A DNA stretch of 64,000 bases. Origin: Palsa-504 sp963819785 (GTDB lineage: Bacteria > Actinomycetota > Actinomycetes > Streptosporangiales > Streptosporangiaceae). Positions 16,499 through 25,435 of the stretch are shown here, piece after piece. The stretch covers positions 248,001-312,000 of the forward strand of contig CAWFXW010000016.1 of the NCBI GenBank assembly GCA_963819785.1. The letters run 5' to 3'. The translations under genes and the position numbers were made by a program. The notes below the pieces were generated by a model. The model made no database searches, had not been told where the DNA came from, and saw nothing but the letters and a program-made list of their open reading frames with translations. Position 1 is the stretch's first letter; each line of letters starts with the position of its first letter.

Positions 16499-16910
16499 CG
16501 GAGGTGGTCTGGCTGTTCCCCGAACTCGATCCCACGCCGGAACCGGAGCTGAAGCCGCTGGAGCTTGAGCTTCCGGAGTTTGAGCTACCGGAGCTTCCGG
16601 TGCTTGAGGTTCCCGCGCTCGAGCTGCCCGTGCTCGAGTTTCCCGTGCTCGAGCTGGAGCCGGACGAGCCGGTGCTGGAGGATGTGCCGCTGTTCGAGGA
16701 GGTTCCGCTGCTCGTGGACGAGCCGGTGGACGTGGAGGAGGTCGCGGTCTTGTGGGTGGATCCCGGCAAGGCCAGGGTTACGACGCCGGCCGCCGCCACG
16801 CTGGCCAGAGTGACCGCGGTGGTGGTGGAACGAACCTTGGCGCGGCCGCGTTCCCGGGCCGCCATGGCGTGCCGGACGCTGTCGCGATCTGCTCTGCTCA
16901 TGTCACCCAT
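16488..16910 (-). CDS. Ser/Thr/Gly-rich single-helix anchored protein
   Basis: 140 residues: a short basic cytoplasmic start (about 1-28), one helix (TAVTLASVAAAGVVTLAL), then an extracytoplasmic tail of some 85 residues made almost only of Ser, Gly, Thr and Asn. It is no recognised family. It heads the cluster and overlaps apbE by 11 bases, the slot where an FMN-binding acceptor protein usually sits. The tail could be a flexible spacer, a glycosylation target or an unusual ApbE substrate; it lacks the canonical S-G-A-[ST]-x-[ST] motif, though S-G-T-S-S-like strings abound. A missing downstream domain due to frameshift is also possible. Confidence 0.65.
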   Translation of the reverse strand: MGDMSRADRDSVRHAMAARERGRAKVRSTTTAVTLASVAAAGVVTLALPGSTHKTATSSTSTGSSTSSGTSSNSGTSSSTGSSGSSSSTGNSSTGSSSAGTSSTGSSGSSNSGSSSSSGFSSGSGVGSSSGNSQTTSGGS

Positions 16911-17083
16911 TCTGCGGTCACGGAATCGGAGCCTTCTGCAGGAAACTTCTCCGTTGGCTATGAGGGCACACGCCCTGGGTCAGCCAGCCGTCTGCGGCGA
17001 GGCTACCCAGCGAACATGAAGGACTCCTGAAGCCGCGATTCCCGCGCCGACGGTCCGGCGACCCGTCTGGCGGGCCCGGCGGG

Positions 17084-18760
17084 TTACCCGGGTCGTGGTG
17101 GGGGGCGGTTGCTGTGGATGGTTTTGCCGTCGGGGCTCTGGACTTGGCTGGTGCCGTCGGGGTTGGCGGTGAGTTGCCAGCCGAGTTCGTGCAGCACGAC
17201 GTGGTGGTGCCAGTGGCAGTAATCCTTGAGGTTGGCCAGGCTGGTGGGGCCGCCGTCTTTGCGGTGGATCACGTGGTGGGGTTCGCACTGGGCGGCGGGC
17301 TGATCACAGCCGCCGGGGTACTGGCAGTGCTGGTCCCGCAGGGTAACCAGGCGGCGCAGATGGACGGGAATTTCGTCGGTCTGGCCGACATCGAGCGGGA
17401 GGGAGGGCCCGGCGAGGGGCTTGCCGAGCAGGTTCCGGCGGAGGAAGCTGGCGGCGCCGCCGGGGCCGGAGACGACCTGGAGGATCTTGCCGAGGATCTG
17501 CTGTTCCAGGTCGGCCAGGGCGTCGGTGACGGTGGCGGTGAGCTGGGCGTGGCGGGCGGCGGCCGTGGTCAGGCCGGGCGGGACGGGGCCGGGGGTGTCC
17601 GGGACGAGGCCAGCGGCGGCGTCGGGGACGGCTGGCGCCTCGGCGGTGGCGGCCGAGCCAGGGGTGGCGGGGCCGGGGGCGACGGCGGGGCCGGTGCCAT
17701 CAGGGCCTGCTGTGTGGGTGCGGAGCTGGTGGTAGGAGACGCACAAGGCGATCAGCTCATCGACCGCTCCGGGGTCAATGTCGCCGGTGACCACCGGGAC
17801 GATCATCGCGTCCACCGCGACCCGCCGGGCGGTAGCGCCGTCGAGCCAGGCGCCACCGTCCCCGGTCGAGACGGAGCTGGCGGCGCGGGCGGCGGCCCAC
17901 CGGGCCCGGTACTCCCCGATCCACTTGTCCTGCAAGATCCCGTCGTGGTCGAGGTCCAGCAGCTCGGCGAAGTAGATGTGGACCAGGGCCTTGACCGGCT
18001 GCCCGGCCCGCTTGGGCAGCAGGTTCGAGGCCAGGAGGCGGTTCATCGCTTCTTGCAGCGCGTCGTGGTAGCGCTGCGGGCGGGTCCGGCCGTCAGCCGC
18101 GCCCTGCGGTGTCGCGAGGGCGTCCAGCACCGCCTGGATCATCGCGGCGCATTCGGGGGTCAGGTCGCCGTGGATCACCCCCGCGCCGTCGAAGGTGGTG
18201 TGCAGGGACAGGCCGCGGTCCAGGCCCGGGTCCTTCCCGTCGGGATCAGGCCCGGCGGTGCGGGCCCGGATCTCCGCGCACATCGCGGCCAGGTCCCGCA
18301 GGCCCGCCCCGGCCTGCGCCGCCCCGGCCAGCAGCTCCTCGGCCTTCTCCCGGCACTCCTGCGGGATGTGCCGGGTCCACCGGGCCAGCTGCACGGCGAC
18401 CAACGTGGTCAGCAGCCCGCCCTCGGCCAGCGCCGCGTGCAGCACCGGGTGGTCGCGGGCCAGGGCCTGGACGGCCTGGTGCCCGGCGGCCTGCCCGCCG
18501 GTGACCCCGGTCGTGTGGATCAGCCAGGACCGGACGGACCGCTGCCCGTCAGCGACCGGGCCCTCCTGGGCGTGAAACACCACCAGCAGCCGGCCCCGGA
18601 CCGCCGCCTCGACCGCGTCGTGGCGCTCCAAGGCATGCAGCCGCTCCGCGGCCGCCTCGGCGGGCAGGGCGGACACGTCCTCGGCGGCCAGGAACCGGAT
18701 CGAGGACTCCAGCATGGCCAGCGCCTCCGCACTGGTGGCCGGGTCCGTGGTAGTGCACAT
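17084..18760 (-). CDS. DUF222 / HNH endonuclease domain protein (13E12 repeat family)
   Basis: 558 residues: DUF222 domain over about 30-400 and a C-terminal HNH nuclease (CQYPGGCDQPAAQCEPHHVIH, then TSLANLKDYCHWHHHVVLHE). This family is multicopy in many actinobacteria, often linked to mobile DNA; its role is uncertain. A Pro/Ala-rich linker sits near 345-400. The ATG at 18760 lies just downstream of an unusually AT-rich stretch (about 18795-18890), which may hold its promoter. No flanking transposase or terminal repeats were seen. Confidence 0.9.
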   Translation of the reverse strand: MCTTTDPATSAEALAMLESSIRFLAAEDVSALPAEAAAERLHALERHDAVEAAVRGRLLVVFHAQEGPVADGQRSVRSWLIHTTGVTGGQAAGHQAVQALARDHPVLHAALAEGGLLTTLVAVQLARWTRHIPQECREKAEELLAGAAQAGAGLRDLAAMCAEIRARTAGPDPDGKDPGLDRGLSLHTTFDGAGVIHGDLTPECAAMIQAVLDALATPQGAADGRTRPQRYHDALQEAMNRLLASNLLPKRAGQPVKALVHIYFAELLDLDHDGILQDKWIGEYRARWAAARAASSVSTGDGGAWLDGATARRVAVDAMIVPVVTGDIDPGAVDELIALCVSYHQLRTHTAGPDGTGPAVAPGPATPGSAATAEAPAVPDAAAGLVPDTPGPVPPGLTTAAARHAQLTATVTDALADLEQQILGKILQVVSGPGGAASFLRRNLLGKPLAGPSLPLDVGQTDEIPVHLRRLVTLRDQHCQYPGGCDQPAAQCEPHHVIHRKDGGPTSLANLKDYCHWHHHVVLHELGWQLTANPDGTSQVQSPDGKTIHSNRPPPRPG

Positions 18761-18910
18761 GATGCGGTACCTCGCCTCCCTTCGGTTGGCGTGGCCGACA
18801 TTATCGTCTGCGTGTACTACTGATTGCGATTCTTTCTGTTATACTCGTTTCTGTGTTCTAATACGATGATAGCAGAGGGCACTGACATTTTCGGCGGCCG
18901 GACGTGGTGG

Positions 18911-19459
18911 TCAGTGATAGCCGCCGGTCATCGGGTGCGGGCTGATCTTGATCTTCGGCAGCGGCCGGTTGTTCCAGTCGGCGGCGCGGATCGCGCGCAT
19001 CGCGGCCTTGCGCCGCTGGCGGTCCATCCGGTCGAGGAACAGGACGCCGTCGAGGTGATCGGTCTCGTGCTGGAGGCAGCGGGCCAGGTTGCCGGAGCCG
19101 ACGACCTGGACCGGATCGCCGTCGGCGGTGAAGCCCTTCGCGATCACGTTCATCCGGCGCTTGGTGTCGAAGTACAGGCCGGGGATCGACAGGCATCCCT
19201 CCGGACCGTCCTGCTCCCCCTGGTCGGGGAAGTCGAGCACCGGGTTGACCAGGTGACCGGACACGTCCTCGTCGTGGAACACGAACACCCGCAGGCCGAC
19301 GCCGACCTGGGGTGCGGCCAGGCCGGAGCCGCGCTGGTCGTACAGCGTCTGGTCGAGGTTGCGGACCAGGCGGCGGAGTTCGGCGTCGAACGTGGTCACC
19401 GCCTCGGCGGGGGTGGTGAGCACCGGATCCCCGAACAACCGGATCGGCAGGACCGCCAT
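18911..19459 (-). CDS. def: Peptide deformylase
   Basis: 182 residues with all three motifs: GSGLAAPQVG (motif 1), EGCLSIPG (motif 2, metal Cys) and QHETDHLDG (motif 3, two metal His and catalytic Glu). It removes the formyl group from nascent peptides in the cytosol. The ATG at 19459 has an AAAGGAG site; upstream residues in the open frame are not family-like. It follows the MFS gene with a gap of about 80 bases. Confidence 0.96.
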   Translation of the reverse strand: MAVLPIRLFGDPVLTTPAEAVTTFDAELRRLVRNLDQTLYDQRGSGLAAPQVGVGLRVFVFHDEDVSGHLVNPVLDFPDQGEQDGPEGCLSIPGLYFDTKRRMNVIAKGFTADGDPVQVVGSGNLARCLQHETDHLDGVLFLDRMDRQRRKAAMRAIRAADWNNRPLPKIKISPHPMTGGYH

Positions 19460-19540
19460 GCCGTACTCCTTTCCCTGCGTACTCGCTGTCACTCTGCTGG
19501 CGCGGTTCGGGATCATCGAGGAGGCGCCTGCCGCGGGAGG

Positions 19541-20944
19541 TCAGGCCGGCGGCGCGGCCGCCGGAGTCGGCTCCGGTGGCGGTGGTGGCGCGGCTGTTCC
19601 CGCTGCTGGAGCCCGGCGGCGCGCCGCGGCCAGGACCGCCGCGGTGATCAGGCCGAGCACGATCGTGCCCAGCGCCGAAGCGAGCAGGGTGCCGCGGGCG
19701 CCCAGGGCAGCCACCAGCGGCCCGCCGAGCGCGGCGCCGAGCGGCGAGGCCAGGATGAGCAGCGAGCCGCGGGCCGCGATGACCTGGGCCAGCGCGCCCG
19801 GCGGGCTGGCGTCCTGGAACACCGCCATGGACAGCGACATCCACGGACCCCAGATGACCGCGCCGGCGAAGAAGGCGGCCAGCGCCACCCAGAGCGGGCC
19901 GGGCAGCCCGAGCGGGACCAGGGCCAGGCCCCAGCCGAGCACGATCGCGGTCATAGTGGGCCAGACCCGCCAGCGGCGCAGGAACGGGGCGGTCAGCTCG
20001 CCGATCACCGCGCCGACGCCGAACACCGCCCAGAACGTGCCGAGCAGGGCCGCCGACCCGTGCAGGTCGATGGCGACGTGTACCGGCAGGGCCACGTCGA
20101 CCGGTCCGTACAGCAGGTAGAACACGAACGACAGGGCCAGCAGGCCGGGCAGCACCGGGCTGGACCGGATCACTGCCCAGGCGCCGCCGCGGTCCTCGGC
20201 GGGATCCAGGGCCTCGCGGGCCTTGTGGTCCAGGGCCAGCCGGGCGGCCAGCGGGCCGACGCGCGCGTAGCTGACCGCGAGCACGACCCAGCTCGCGGCG
20301 TCGGCGGCTATGACCACCGCCGGGCCGGCGGCCGCCGTCACCAGCCCGGCCAGCGCCGGGCCGATCATCAGGCTGAGCTGGTCGGCCAGGCCGAGCACGG
20401 TGTTGCCCGCCACCCGCTGTTCGGCCGGGAGCAGGTCAGCGATCAGCGTGTACTTGCCGGCCACGCCCCACGCGCTGAGCACGGACGAGGCGCCGAGCAG
20501 GGCGACGTAGCCCGCGGGGCCGAGCATCCCGGCCAGGGCCAGGCAGCCGATCAGGCCCAGCGCGCAGGCCCGCAGGACGGCGTTGATGAAGGTCAGCCGG
20601 ACCCCGCCGCGGCCGCGCAACCAGCGGCGCAGGGCCACCGCCCCGGCCGCCCCAGGCAGCGAGTAGGCCGCGACGGCGGCGCCCACCCACAGCCCGCGGC
20701 TGCCCGCGGGGGCCAGCCGCAGCGCCAGCCAGGCGATCGCCACCGCGCTCATCCCGTCGCCCAGCGCCGAGGCGGCCGTGGCGGGCAGGATCCGGCGCAG
20801 CACCGGGTGGCTGAGCGCCGGATAGTAGGGCGAGGTCCGGGCGCGCTCGGTCAGCCGGGCCACCCAGCCGGACCGCGTTCCGGCGGCAGGCTCCGGGGCC
20901 AGGGGCCGCTGATCGGTTTCCACACGCCGATCATGCAACCTCAA
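19541..20944 (-). CDS. MFS transporter
   Basis: 467 residues, about 12 helices, with the enterobactin-exporter-like layout (ASALGDGMSAVAIAWLALRL in helix 1, IADLLPAEQRVAGN in the central region). A polar N-terminus of about 45 residues and a Pro/Ala-rich C-terminal tail flank the core. Probable drug or metabolite exporter; substrate unknown. Confidence 0.88.
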   Translation of the reverse strand: MRLHDRRVETDQRPLAPEPAAGTRSGWVARLTERARTSPYYPALSHPVLRRILPATAASALGDGMSAVAIAWLALRLAPAGSRGLWVGAAVAAYSLPGAAGAVALRRWLRGRGGVRLTFINAVLRACALGLIGCLALAGMLGPAGYVALLGASSVLSAWGVAGKYTLIADLLPAEQRVAGNTVLGLADQLSLMIGPALAGLVTAAAGPAVVIAADAASWVVLAVSYARVGPLAARLALDHKAREALDPAEDRGGAWAVIRSSPVLPGLLALSFVFYLLYGPVDVALPVHVAIDLHGSAALLGTFWAVFGVGAVIGELTAPFLRRWRVWPTMTAIVLGWGLALVPLGLPGPLWVALAAFFAGAVIWGPWMSLSMAVFQDASPPGALAQVIAARGSLLILASPLGAALGGPLVAALGARGTLLASALGTIVLGLITAAVLAAARRRAPAAGTAAPPPPPEPTPAAAPPA

Positions 20945-20989
20945 CCAAGGCTGAGGTCAAGCCGTTTGCGGGTGCTCAGGACTCGGGGT

Positions 20990-21065
20990 GGTGGCAGGCA
21001 CGAGGCGTGGTGGCCGGCACGAGGCGTGGTGGCCGGCACGAGGCGTGGTGGCCGGCACGGGGGCG
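20990..21065. repeat. 19-bp tandem repeat, 4 copies
   Basis: Unit GGTGGCCGGCACGAGGCGT at 20990, 21009, 21028 and 21047; the first copy has one change and the last is decayed at its end. It fills most of the gap between the VOC stop and the MFS start. Confidence 0.95.
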
Positions 21066-21072
21066 GCGGGCG

Positions 21073-21891
21073 CTACGGTCGGCTGGCGGGCTGCCAGAGA
21101 CGGAACGCGATTCCCTGGTCGTCCACGCAGTCGGCGAGCAGGCCGAACGGCCTGGGGATGGGCTCGTTCGCGTGGCCGCCGGCCGCCCGGACCCGTTCGG
21201 CAGCGGCCGCGAGGTCATCGACCCGGTAGGACAACTGGACGCCGGGCTCGGCGCCCGGCGGGGACATGATGCTGAGCGGCGGGCTGATCTGCTCGGTGCG
21301 CCACGCGCCGGGGTGGCCGGCGGAGAACGGCACCTGCAGGACGGCCTCGTAGAACTCCTTGGCCCGGTGCGCGTCGCGCGCGACCACCGTCACGTTGGCG
21401 ACGTCGCCCTGGCGCGGGTGGCCGGGGTCGGCTGGCGGGGCGGAGCCAGCCCGGGCCGGGGGGCGCAGCAGGATCCAGCGGTGCCCGAACGGGTCGACGA
21501 TCACCGCGCGGCGGCCGTAGGGCTGCTCGGCCGGCGGCCGTTCCACCGAGGCGCCACCGCGCCGGGCCCGCTCGGTGGTCCCGTCCACGTCATCGACCTC
21601 CAGGTGAAGGGAATGGCTGAACGTCGCCGGGGACCCGGGCGCGCGCACGGGCACGTCGGGCCACAGGTCGGAGGCCTCGGAGAACATCAGCACCGCGTCG
21701 CCGAGGCCGACCTCGGCGTGGCCGATCGTGCCGTCCGCGTTGACGATGGGGTCACCGCGCCGCTGCGCGCCGAGCACGTCGACGTACCAGTCCATGGCGC
21801 GCCGCGCGTCGGAGACGACGATGTAGGGGGTCAGCGTGGGAGGCCAGGCGGGCTCGCGCTCGACCGGAACGGTGATCGTCTGCTGGGACAT
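21073..21891 (-). CDS. Two-domain VOC family protein
   Basis: 272 residues with two glyoxalase-fold repeats: PYIVVSDARRAMDWY with VDPFGHRWILLRP (about 20-140), then VANVTVVARDAHRAKEFY with DQGIAFRLWQP (about 160-270). The ATG at 21891 has an excellent AGGAGGAG site. In relatives the frame often extends upstream with a segment like LREPVTPVDPDPYFAEAL; that segment is present here (21999-21895) but cut off from its start by a repeat expansion. The link to the ECF sigma factor suggests a shared stress or resistance response. Confidence 0.87.
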   Translation of the reverse strand: MSQQTITVPVEREPAWPPTLTPYIVVSDARRAMDWYVDVLGAQRRGDPIVNADGTIGHAEVGLGDAVLMFSEASDLWPDVPVRAPGSPATFSHSLHLEVDDVDGTTERARRGGASVERPPAEQPYGRRAVIVDPFGHRWILLRPPARAGSAPPADPGHPRQGDVANVTVVARDAHRAKEFYEAVLQVPFSAGHPGAWRTEQISPPLSIMSPPGAEPGVQLSYRVDDLAAAAERVRAAGGHANEPIPRPFGLLADCVDDQGIAFRLWQPASRP

Positions 21892-21993
21892 GGCTCCTCC
21901 TGGGGATGCGAAGACTCGCCGGGTCAGCCGCTGCCGAAGCGCCTCGGCGAAGTAGGGGTCGGGATCGACCGGCGTGACGGGCTCGCGCAGTGG

Positions 21994-22042
21994 CCTCAAA
22001 GAACGGGCGCCTCAAAGAACGGCGCCTCAAAGAACGGCGCCT
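21994..22042. repeat. 15/16-bp tandem repeat that breaks a frame
   Basis: CCTCAAAGAACGGCG repeated three times; the copy at 21994 has an extra G (16 bp). On the minus strand it encodes E-A-P-F-F repeats. Confidence 0.93.
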
Positions 22043-22058
22043 CGAACGGATCGGTCAT
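21996..22058 (-). pseudogene. Truncated leader of the VOC reading frame
   Basis: An ATG at 22058, overlapping the sigma factor stop (ATGA), starts M-T-D-P-F-E-A, then three repeat-encoded A-P-F-F-E units, then a stop at 21996. The continuation expected after MTDPFEA (LREPVTPVDPDP) is downstream in another frame. It therefore looks like the original N-terminus of the VOC protein, split by tandem duplication plus a one-base change. Confidence 0.55.
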
Positions 22059-22576
22059 GGCGAGCCCTCCTCTCCCTCGTAGCTCCGGCGGAACGCGGCG
22101 CGCGCCCGGACCAGCAGCGCCTCGGTGGCGTGCACGGTGCGGTCCAGGTGCCGGGCCACCTCGGGTACCGGCAGCCCGTCGAGGTAGCGCAGGGTGAGCG
22201 CGGCCCGGTGGTGCGCGCCGAGCCGGCCGAGCACCTCGCGGGCGCGGATCCGGTCGACGAGCGTCTCCCACGGGTCCTCGGCGCAGGCCGGCTCGCCGTC
22301 GAGCAGGCGCAGCCCGCGTTCCTCCCGCTCGACCCGCCGCCAGTGGTCGGCGAGCTTGTGCCGGGCCACCCCGATCAGCCACGGGATGGACGGCTCGGGC
22401 GCGCCCGGCCTGCGGACCGCGTGCACGGCGGCCAGGAACGACTCGGCCGTGAGGTCCTCGGCCAGGCTCCGGTCGCCGCAGCGAGCGAGCAGGTAGCCGT
22501 AGACGTGCGGCAGCGCATCGTCGTACAGCTCCAGCAGCCCGAGCGCCGGGTCGGGCCGCACCTGCGGGTGCGTCAC
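22055..22576 (-). CDS. ECF-type RNA polymerase sigma factor
   Basis: 173 residues. Region 2 (about 14-80: LYDDALPHVYGYLLARCGDR, SLAEDLTAESFLA, PWLIGVARHKLADHWRR) and region 4 (about 110-165: LGAHHRAALTLRYLDGLPV, EVARHLDRTVHATEALLVRAR) are both present. The GTG at 22576 is where region 2 begins. It overlaps the next start (ATGA), so expression is coupled to the VOC module. No anti-sigma factor is adjacent. Confidence 0.92.
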   Translation of the reverse strand: MTHPQVRPDPALGLLELYDDALPHVYGYLLARCGDRSLAEDLTAESFLAAVHAVRRPGAPEPSIPWLIGVARHKLADHWRRVEREERGLRLLDGEPACAEDPWETLVDRIRAREVLGRLGAHHRAALTLRYLDGLPVPEVARHLDRTVHATEALLVRARAAFRRSYEGEEGSP

Positions 22577-22648
22577 ACCCTCATCGTCGTCCGGGCGGCC
22601 GGTACTCCGACGGGCAGGGCCGGACTTCTTCCCGGCTATGGTCGGAGC

Positions 22649-22987
22649 ATGGCGACCGCGCGGGAGATGCTGCTGGCCGAGCGGGCCCGCGTGCGGCAGC
22701 GGATCGCCGCGCTGGAGCGGGAGTTCGCCGGGATCGCGGAGGCCGCGAGCGGGGCCGGGACCGACGACGAGCACGATCCGGAGGGCGCGACGCTGGCCTT
22801 CGAGCGGCAGCACACCGCCGCGCTGCTCGAGCAGGCACGCGAGCAGCTGGCGGCGGCGGACGCGGCGCTCGGCCGGCTGGAGGCCGGCCGCTACGGCGTG
22901 TGCGAACGGTGCGGGCAGCCAATCGGGGAGGACCGATTGGCTGCCCGCCCGGCGGCGCGGACCTGTGTCCGGTGCGCCGCCCGCTAG
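22649..22987 (+). CDS. DksA/TraR family C4 zinc-finger protein
   Basis: 112 residues: an N-terminal coiled coil (about 1-80) with an acidic DDEHDPEG tip, then a C4 zinc finger CERCGQPIGEDRL...CVRC (C-x2-C-x17-C-x2-C). Such proteins bind the RNA polymerase secondary channel or act in stress responses. ATG at 22649; divergent from the ECF sigma gene with about 70 bases between starts. Confidence 0.9.
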   Translation: MATAREMLLAERARVRQRIAALEREFAGIAEAASGAGTDDEHDPEGATLAFERQHTAALLEQAREQLAAADAALGRLEAGRYGVCERCGQPIGEDRLAARPAARTCVRCAAR

Positions 22988-22994
22988 CGTTTCG

Positions 22995-25435
22995 TTACTC
23001 GGCTCGCAGCGCGGACGCGGTGCGGGTCCGGGCCGCCCAGCCCGCCGGGAGCAGAGCGCCCGCCACGGCGATGACCAGACCGGACAGGGCCAGGAGGACG
23101 AGTTCCAGCGGCTGGTACACGTTGAGCACCGAGGGCGGCACGTCGGTCTGCGCGGCGTGACCCATGACCGGCAGCACGTAGTTGTGCACGGCGATCCCGG
23201 CCGGGATCGCGATCAGGCCGGCGACCAGGCCGATGCCGGCCACCGAGCACACCACCATGGCGATGGTCTGCCGCGGAGTCATGCCGATCGCCTTGAACAC
23301 GCCGAGGTCGTGCACGCGTTCCCTGGTCTGCAGCACGACCGTGTTGAGCACGCCGAGCCCGGCCACGGCGACCAGGAGCAAGGTCAGCGTGGCGACCAGC
23401 CCGATGATAACGAAGAACTGCGAGGTGCTGCTGCCGTTGACCTGGGCCTGATAGGGCTGTCCGAGCCTGGCGCCCAGCGCGTCCGCGTAGGCCTGGGCGT
23501 TGGTGCCCGGCGTCAGCGCCACGTCGTACTGATCGGGTTCCAGGCTGCGATCGATGACGGCCAGGGTCGACTGGCTGGCGATGATCGTCGCCTGGCCGCC
23601 ACTCGGGTTGAAGGTCTCTCCGGCGATCCGGATGGTGACGTGCCTGCTGCCCGAGGTGAGCGTGTAGCTGTCTCCCACCTTGGCGCCGGTGTCGGTGAGG
23701 AAGGCGGTGTTCACGTCGGCCTGGTCCCCGAACCCCCAGAATCGCCGCCGGCGTACCAGTGACCGGTGATAAGCGTGTAACCGGTCCAGCTGGCGTCGCC
23801 GCCGAAACCGATCAGGTTCACGTGGTCGGACAGCCCCAGAACCGGGACGTTGTCGTCGGATTCGGCCACGTAGTGCAGCGTGCCGGGCTGGGCGCGCAGC
23901 GCCGCGGTGACCGCCTGCTCCTGCACGGCCAGGCTGGGCACGGCCGGGCCCGGACCCGAGCCCGGGCCGGCCTTTACGTCACCGCCGCCGCCGTTCTGGC
24001 CGGGCGCGCCGGGAATGAACACCTGGACCGGCTCGGCGGCCGAGTGCGACAGGTCGTTGTAGACCCGGTTCAGCGACGCGCCCAGGCCCGCGCCGAACGT
24101 CACCGCGACGCCGCCGAACAGGATGGCCGCCAGGGTGATGGCGGTCCGGGTGGGCCGCGCGAACGGCCCGGCCAGGCCGATGGTCACCGACCGCGGCAGC
24201 CGGGCCCAGGGGCCCCGGCCCAGCACCCGGTGCGCGGCGTAGCCGTGTTCCGGACGCGGCGCGCGGCCGGTCGCGATGGCCTGCACCGCGCTCATCCGGC
24301 CCGCGCGCAGTGCGAGCAGCACCGCGGCCGCGCCGGCCAGGCCGAGCATGACCAGCGGCACGGCCACGTCGACCCAGACCGGCACGGCCAGCGCGCCCAC
24401 GCCGTAGACCTGCGCGGTCTGGCCGAGCAGCGGCACCGACAGCAGGTTTCCGCCGATCACGCCGAGCACGCAGCCGGCCAGCGCGGGGACCGCGACCTGG
24501 ATCACGTACGAGGCCACGACCTGCGCGGGCGAGAAGCCGATGGATTTCAGCACGCCGATCCGGCGGGTCCCGGCCACCACGGCCCCGCTGACCACGTTGG
24601 CCACGATCAGCGCCGACATGGCCAGCCCGAGCACCCCGAAGGCCACGATGAACGGCACCCAGGGCGCGATCGAGCTGGTGTCCTGCAGCTTGACGGTCAG
24701 GTAGGACTCGGCGGCGAGCACCGAGCCGTGCGGCAGCGCGGCGCGGACCGACGCGACGTCCGCGTTGATCTGGCTGATGGTGGCGGCGCTGGCGAAGCGG
24801 TACAGCATCTGGCTCGCGGCCGGCGCGCCCGGGGCGCGCAGCGCGCCGACCTCGGACGGCAGCACCCAGGCCTGGGCCGTCTGGGTGATCGAGGTGGCGA
24901 AGCCGACGATGGTCAGGTGCGGCGACCCGGGCAGGCCGGGCACGTGGAGCCGGGTCCCGATGCTTTCTCCCGCGCCCCTGGTGTCACTGAGCACGACCTG
25001 GTCCGGCTGGGTCGGCCAGTGTCCGGACACCAGCGTGAGGTCGTCGACCGGGCCGCCCGGCGACGGGCGGCCGACAACGGTCAGCGGCTGCTGGAAGACA
25101 CCGGGCGGGCCCTGGCCGGGCGGCGGGGTGAACGGGACGTCGGCGGTGATGGTCGTCTCGGGGAAGGGCCCGGCGGCCGCCGTCACCCCCGGCACGTGCG
25201 CGGTGGCGGCGAGCTGGGCGGTGCTCGCCTGGGCGGTCGCGGTCACCTCGGAGCCGTGCTGGGCGGCGAACGCGTGGTCGAATGGCGCGTTCGAGTCGAC
25301 CAGCAGGCCCAGGGCCAGCGTCGAGGCGGCGGTGGAGACCAGCAGGACCAGCCCGATCACCACGGTCTGCACACGCCGTCCGGACAGCCCGCTGCGCGCG
25401 GCCCGGACGGCCGGCCAGGTGAACATGGCCCTCAT
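22995..25435 (-). CDS. FtsX/MacB-type ABC transporter permease, split by a frameshift at 23733-23737
   Basis: Two abutting frames form one roughly 813-residue permease. The upstream part (23711-25435, 574 residues) has an N-terminal helix, a large extracytoplasmic domain, three helices with the FtsX motif IGVLKSIGFSPAQV, and the start of a second extracytoplasmic domain. The downstream part (22995-23714, 239 residues) completes that domain and the last three helices (GVFKAIGMTPRQT). Adding one G to the run at 23733-23737 joins GHWYAGGDSGG to FGDQADVNTAFL. A GTGA overlap at the junction could also allow coupled re-initiation. Works with the ATPase next upstream. Confidence 0.85.

Noticed and set aside
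17084..18760. HNH gene as a homing endonuclease or intact mobile element
   Set aside because: DUF222-HNH proteins are common actinobacterial chromosomal genes; no intron, intein, terminal repeats or transposase seen.
17084..18823. Long plus-strand reading frame opposite the HNH gene
   Set aside because: Gly/Val-rich composition typical of the high-GC antisense shadow; the minus strand has full DUF222 and HNH motifs.
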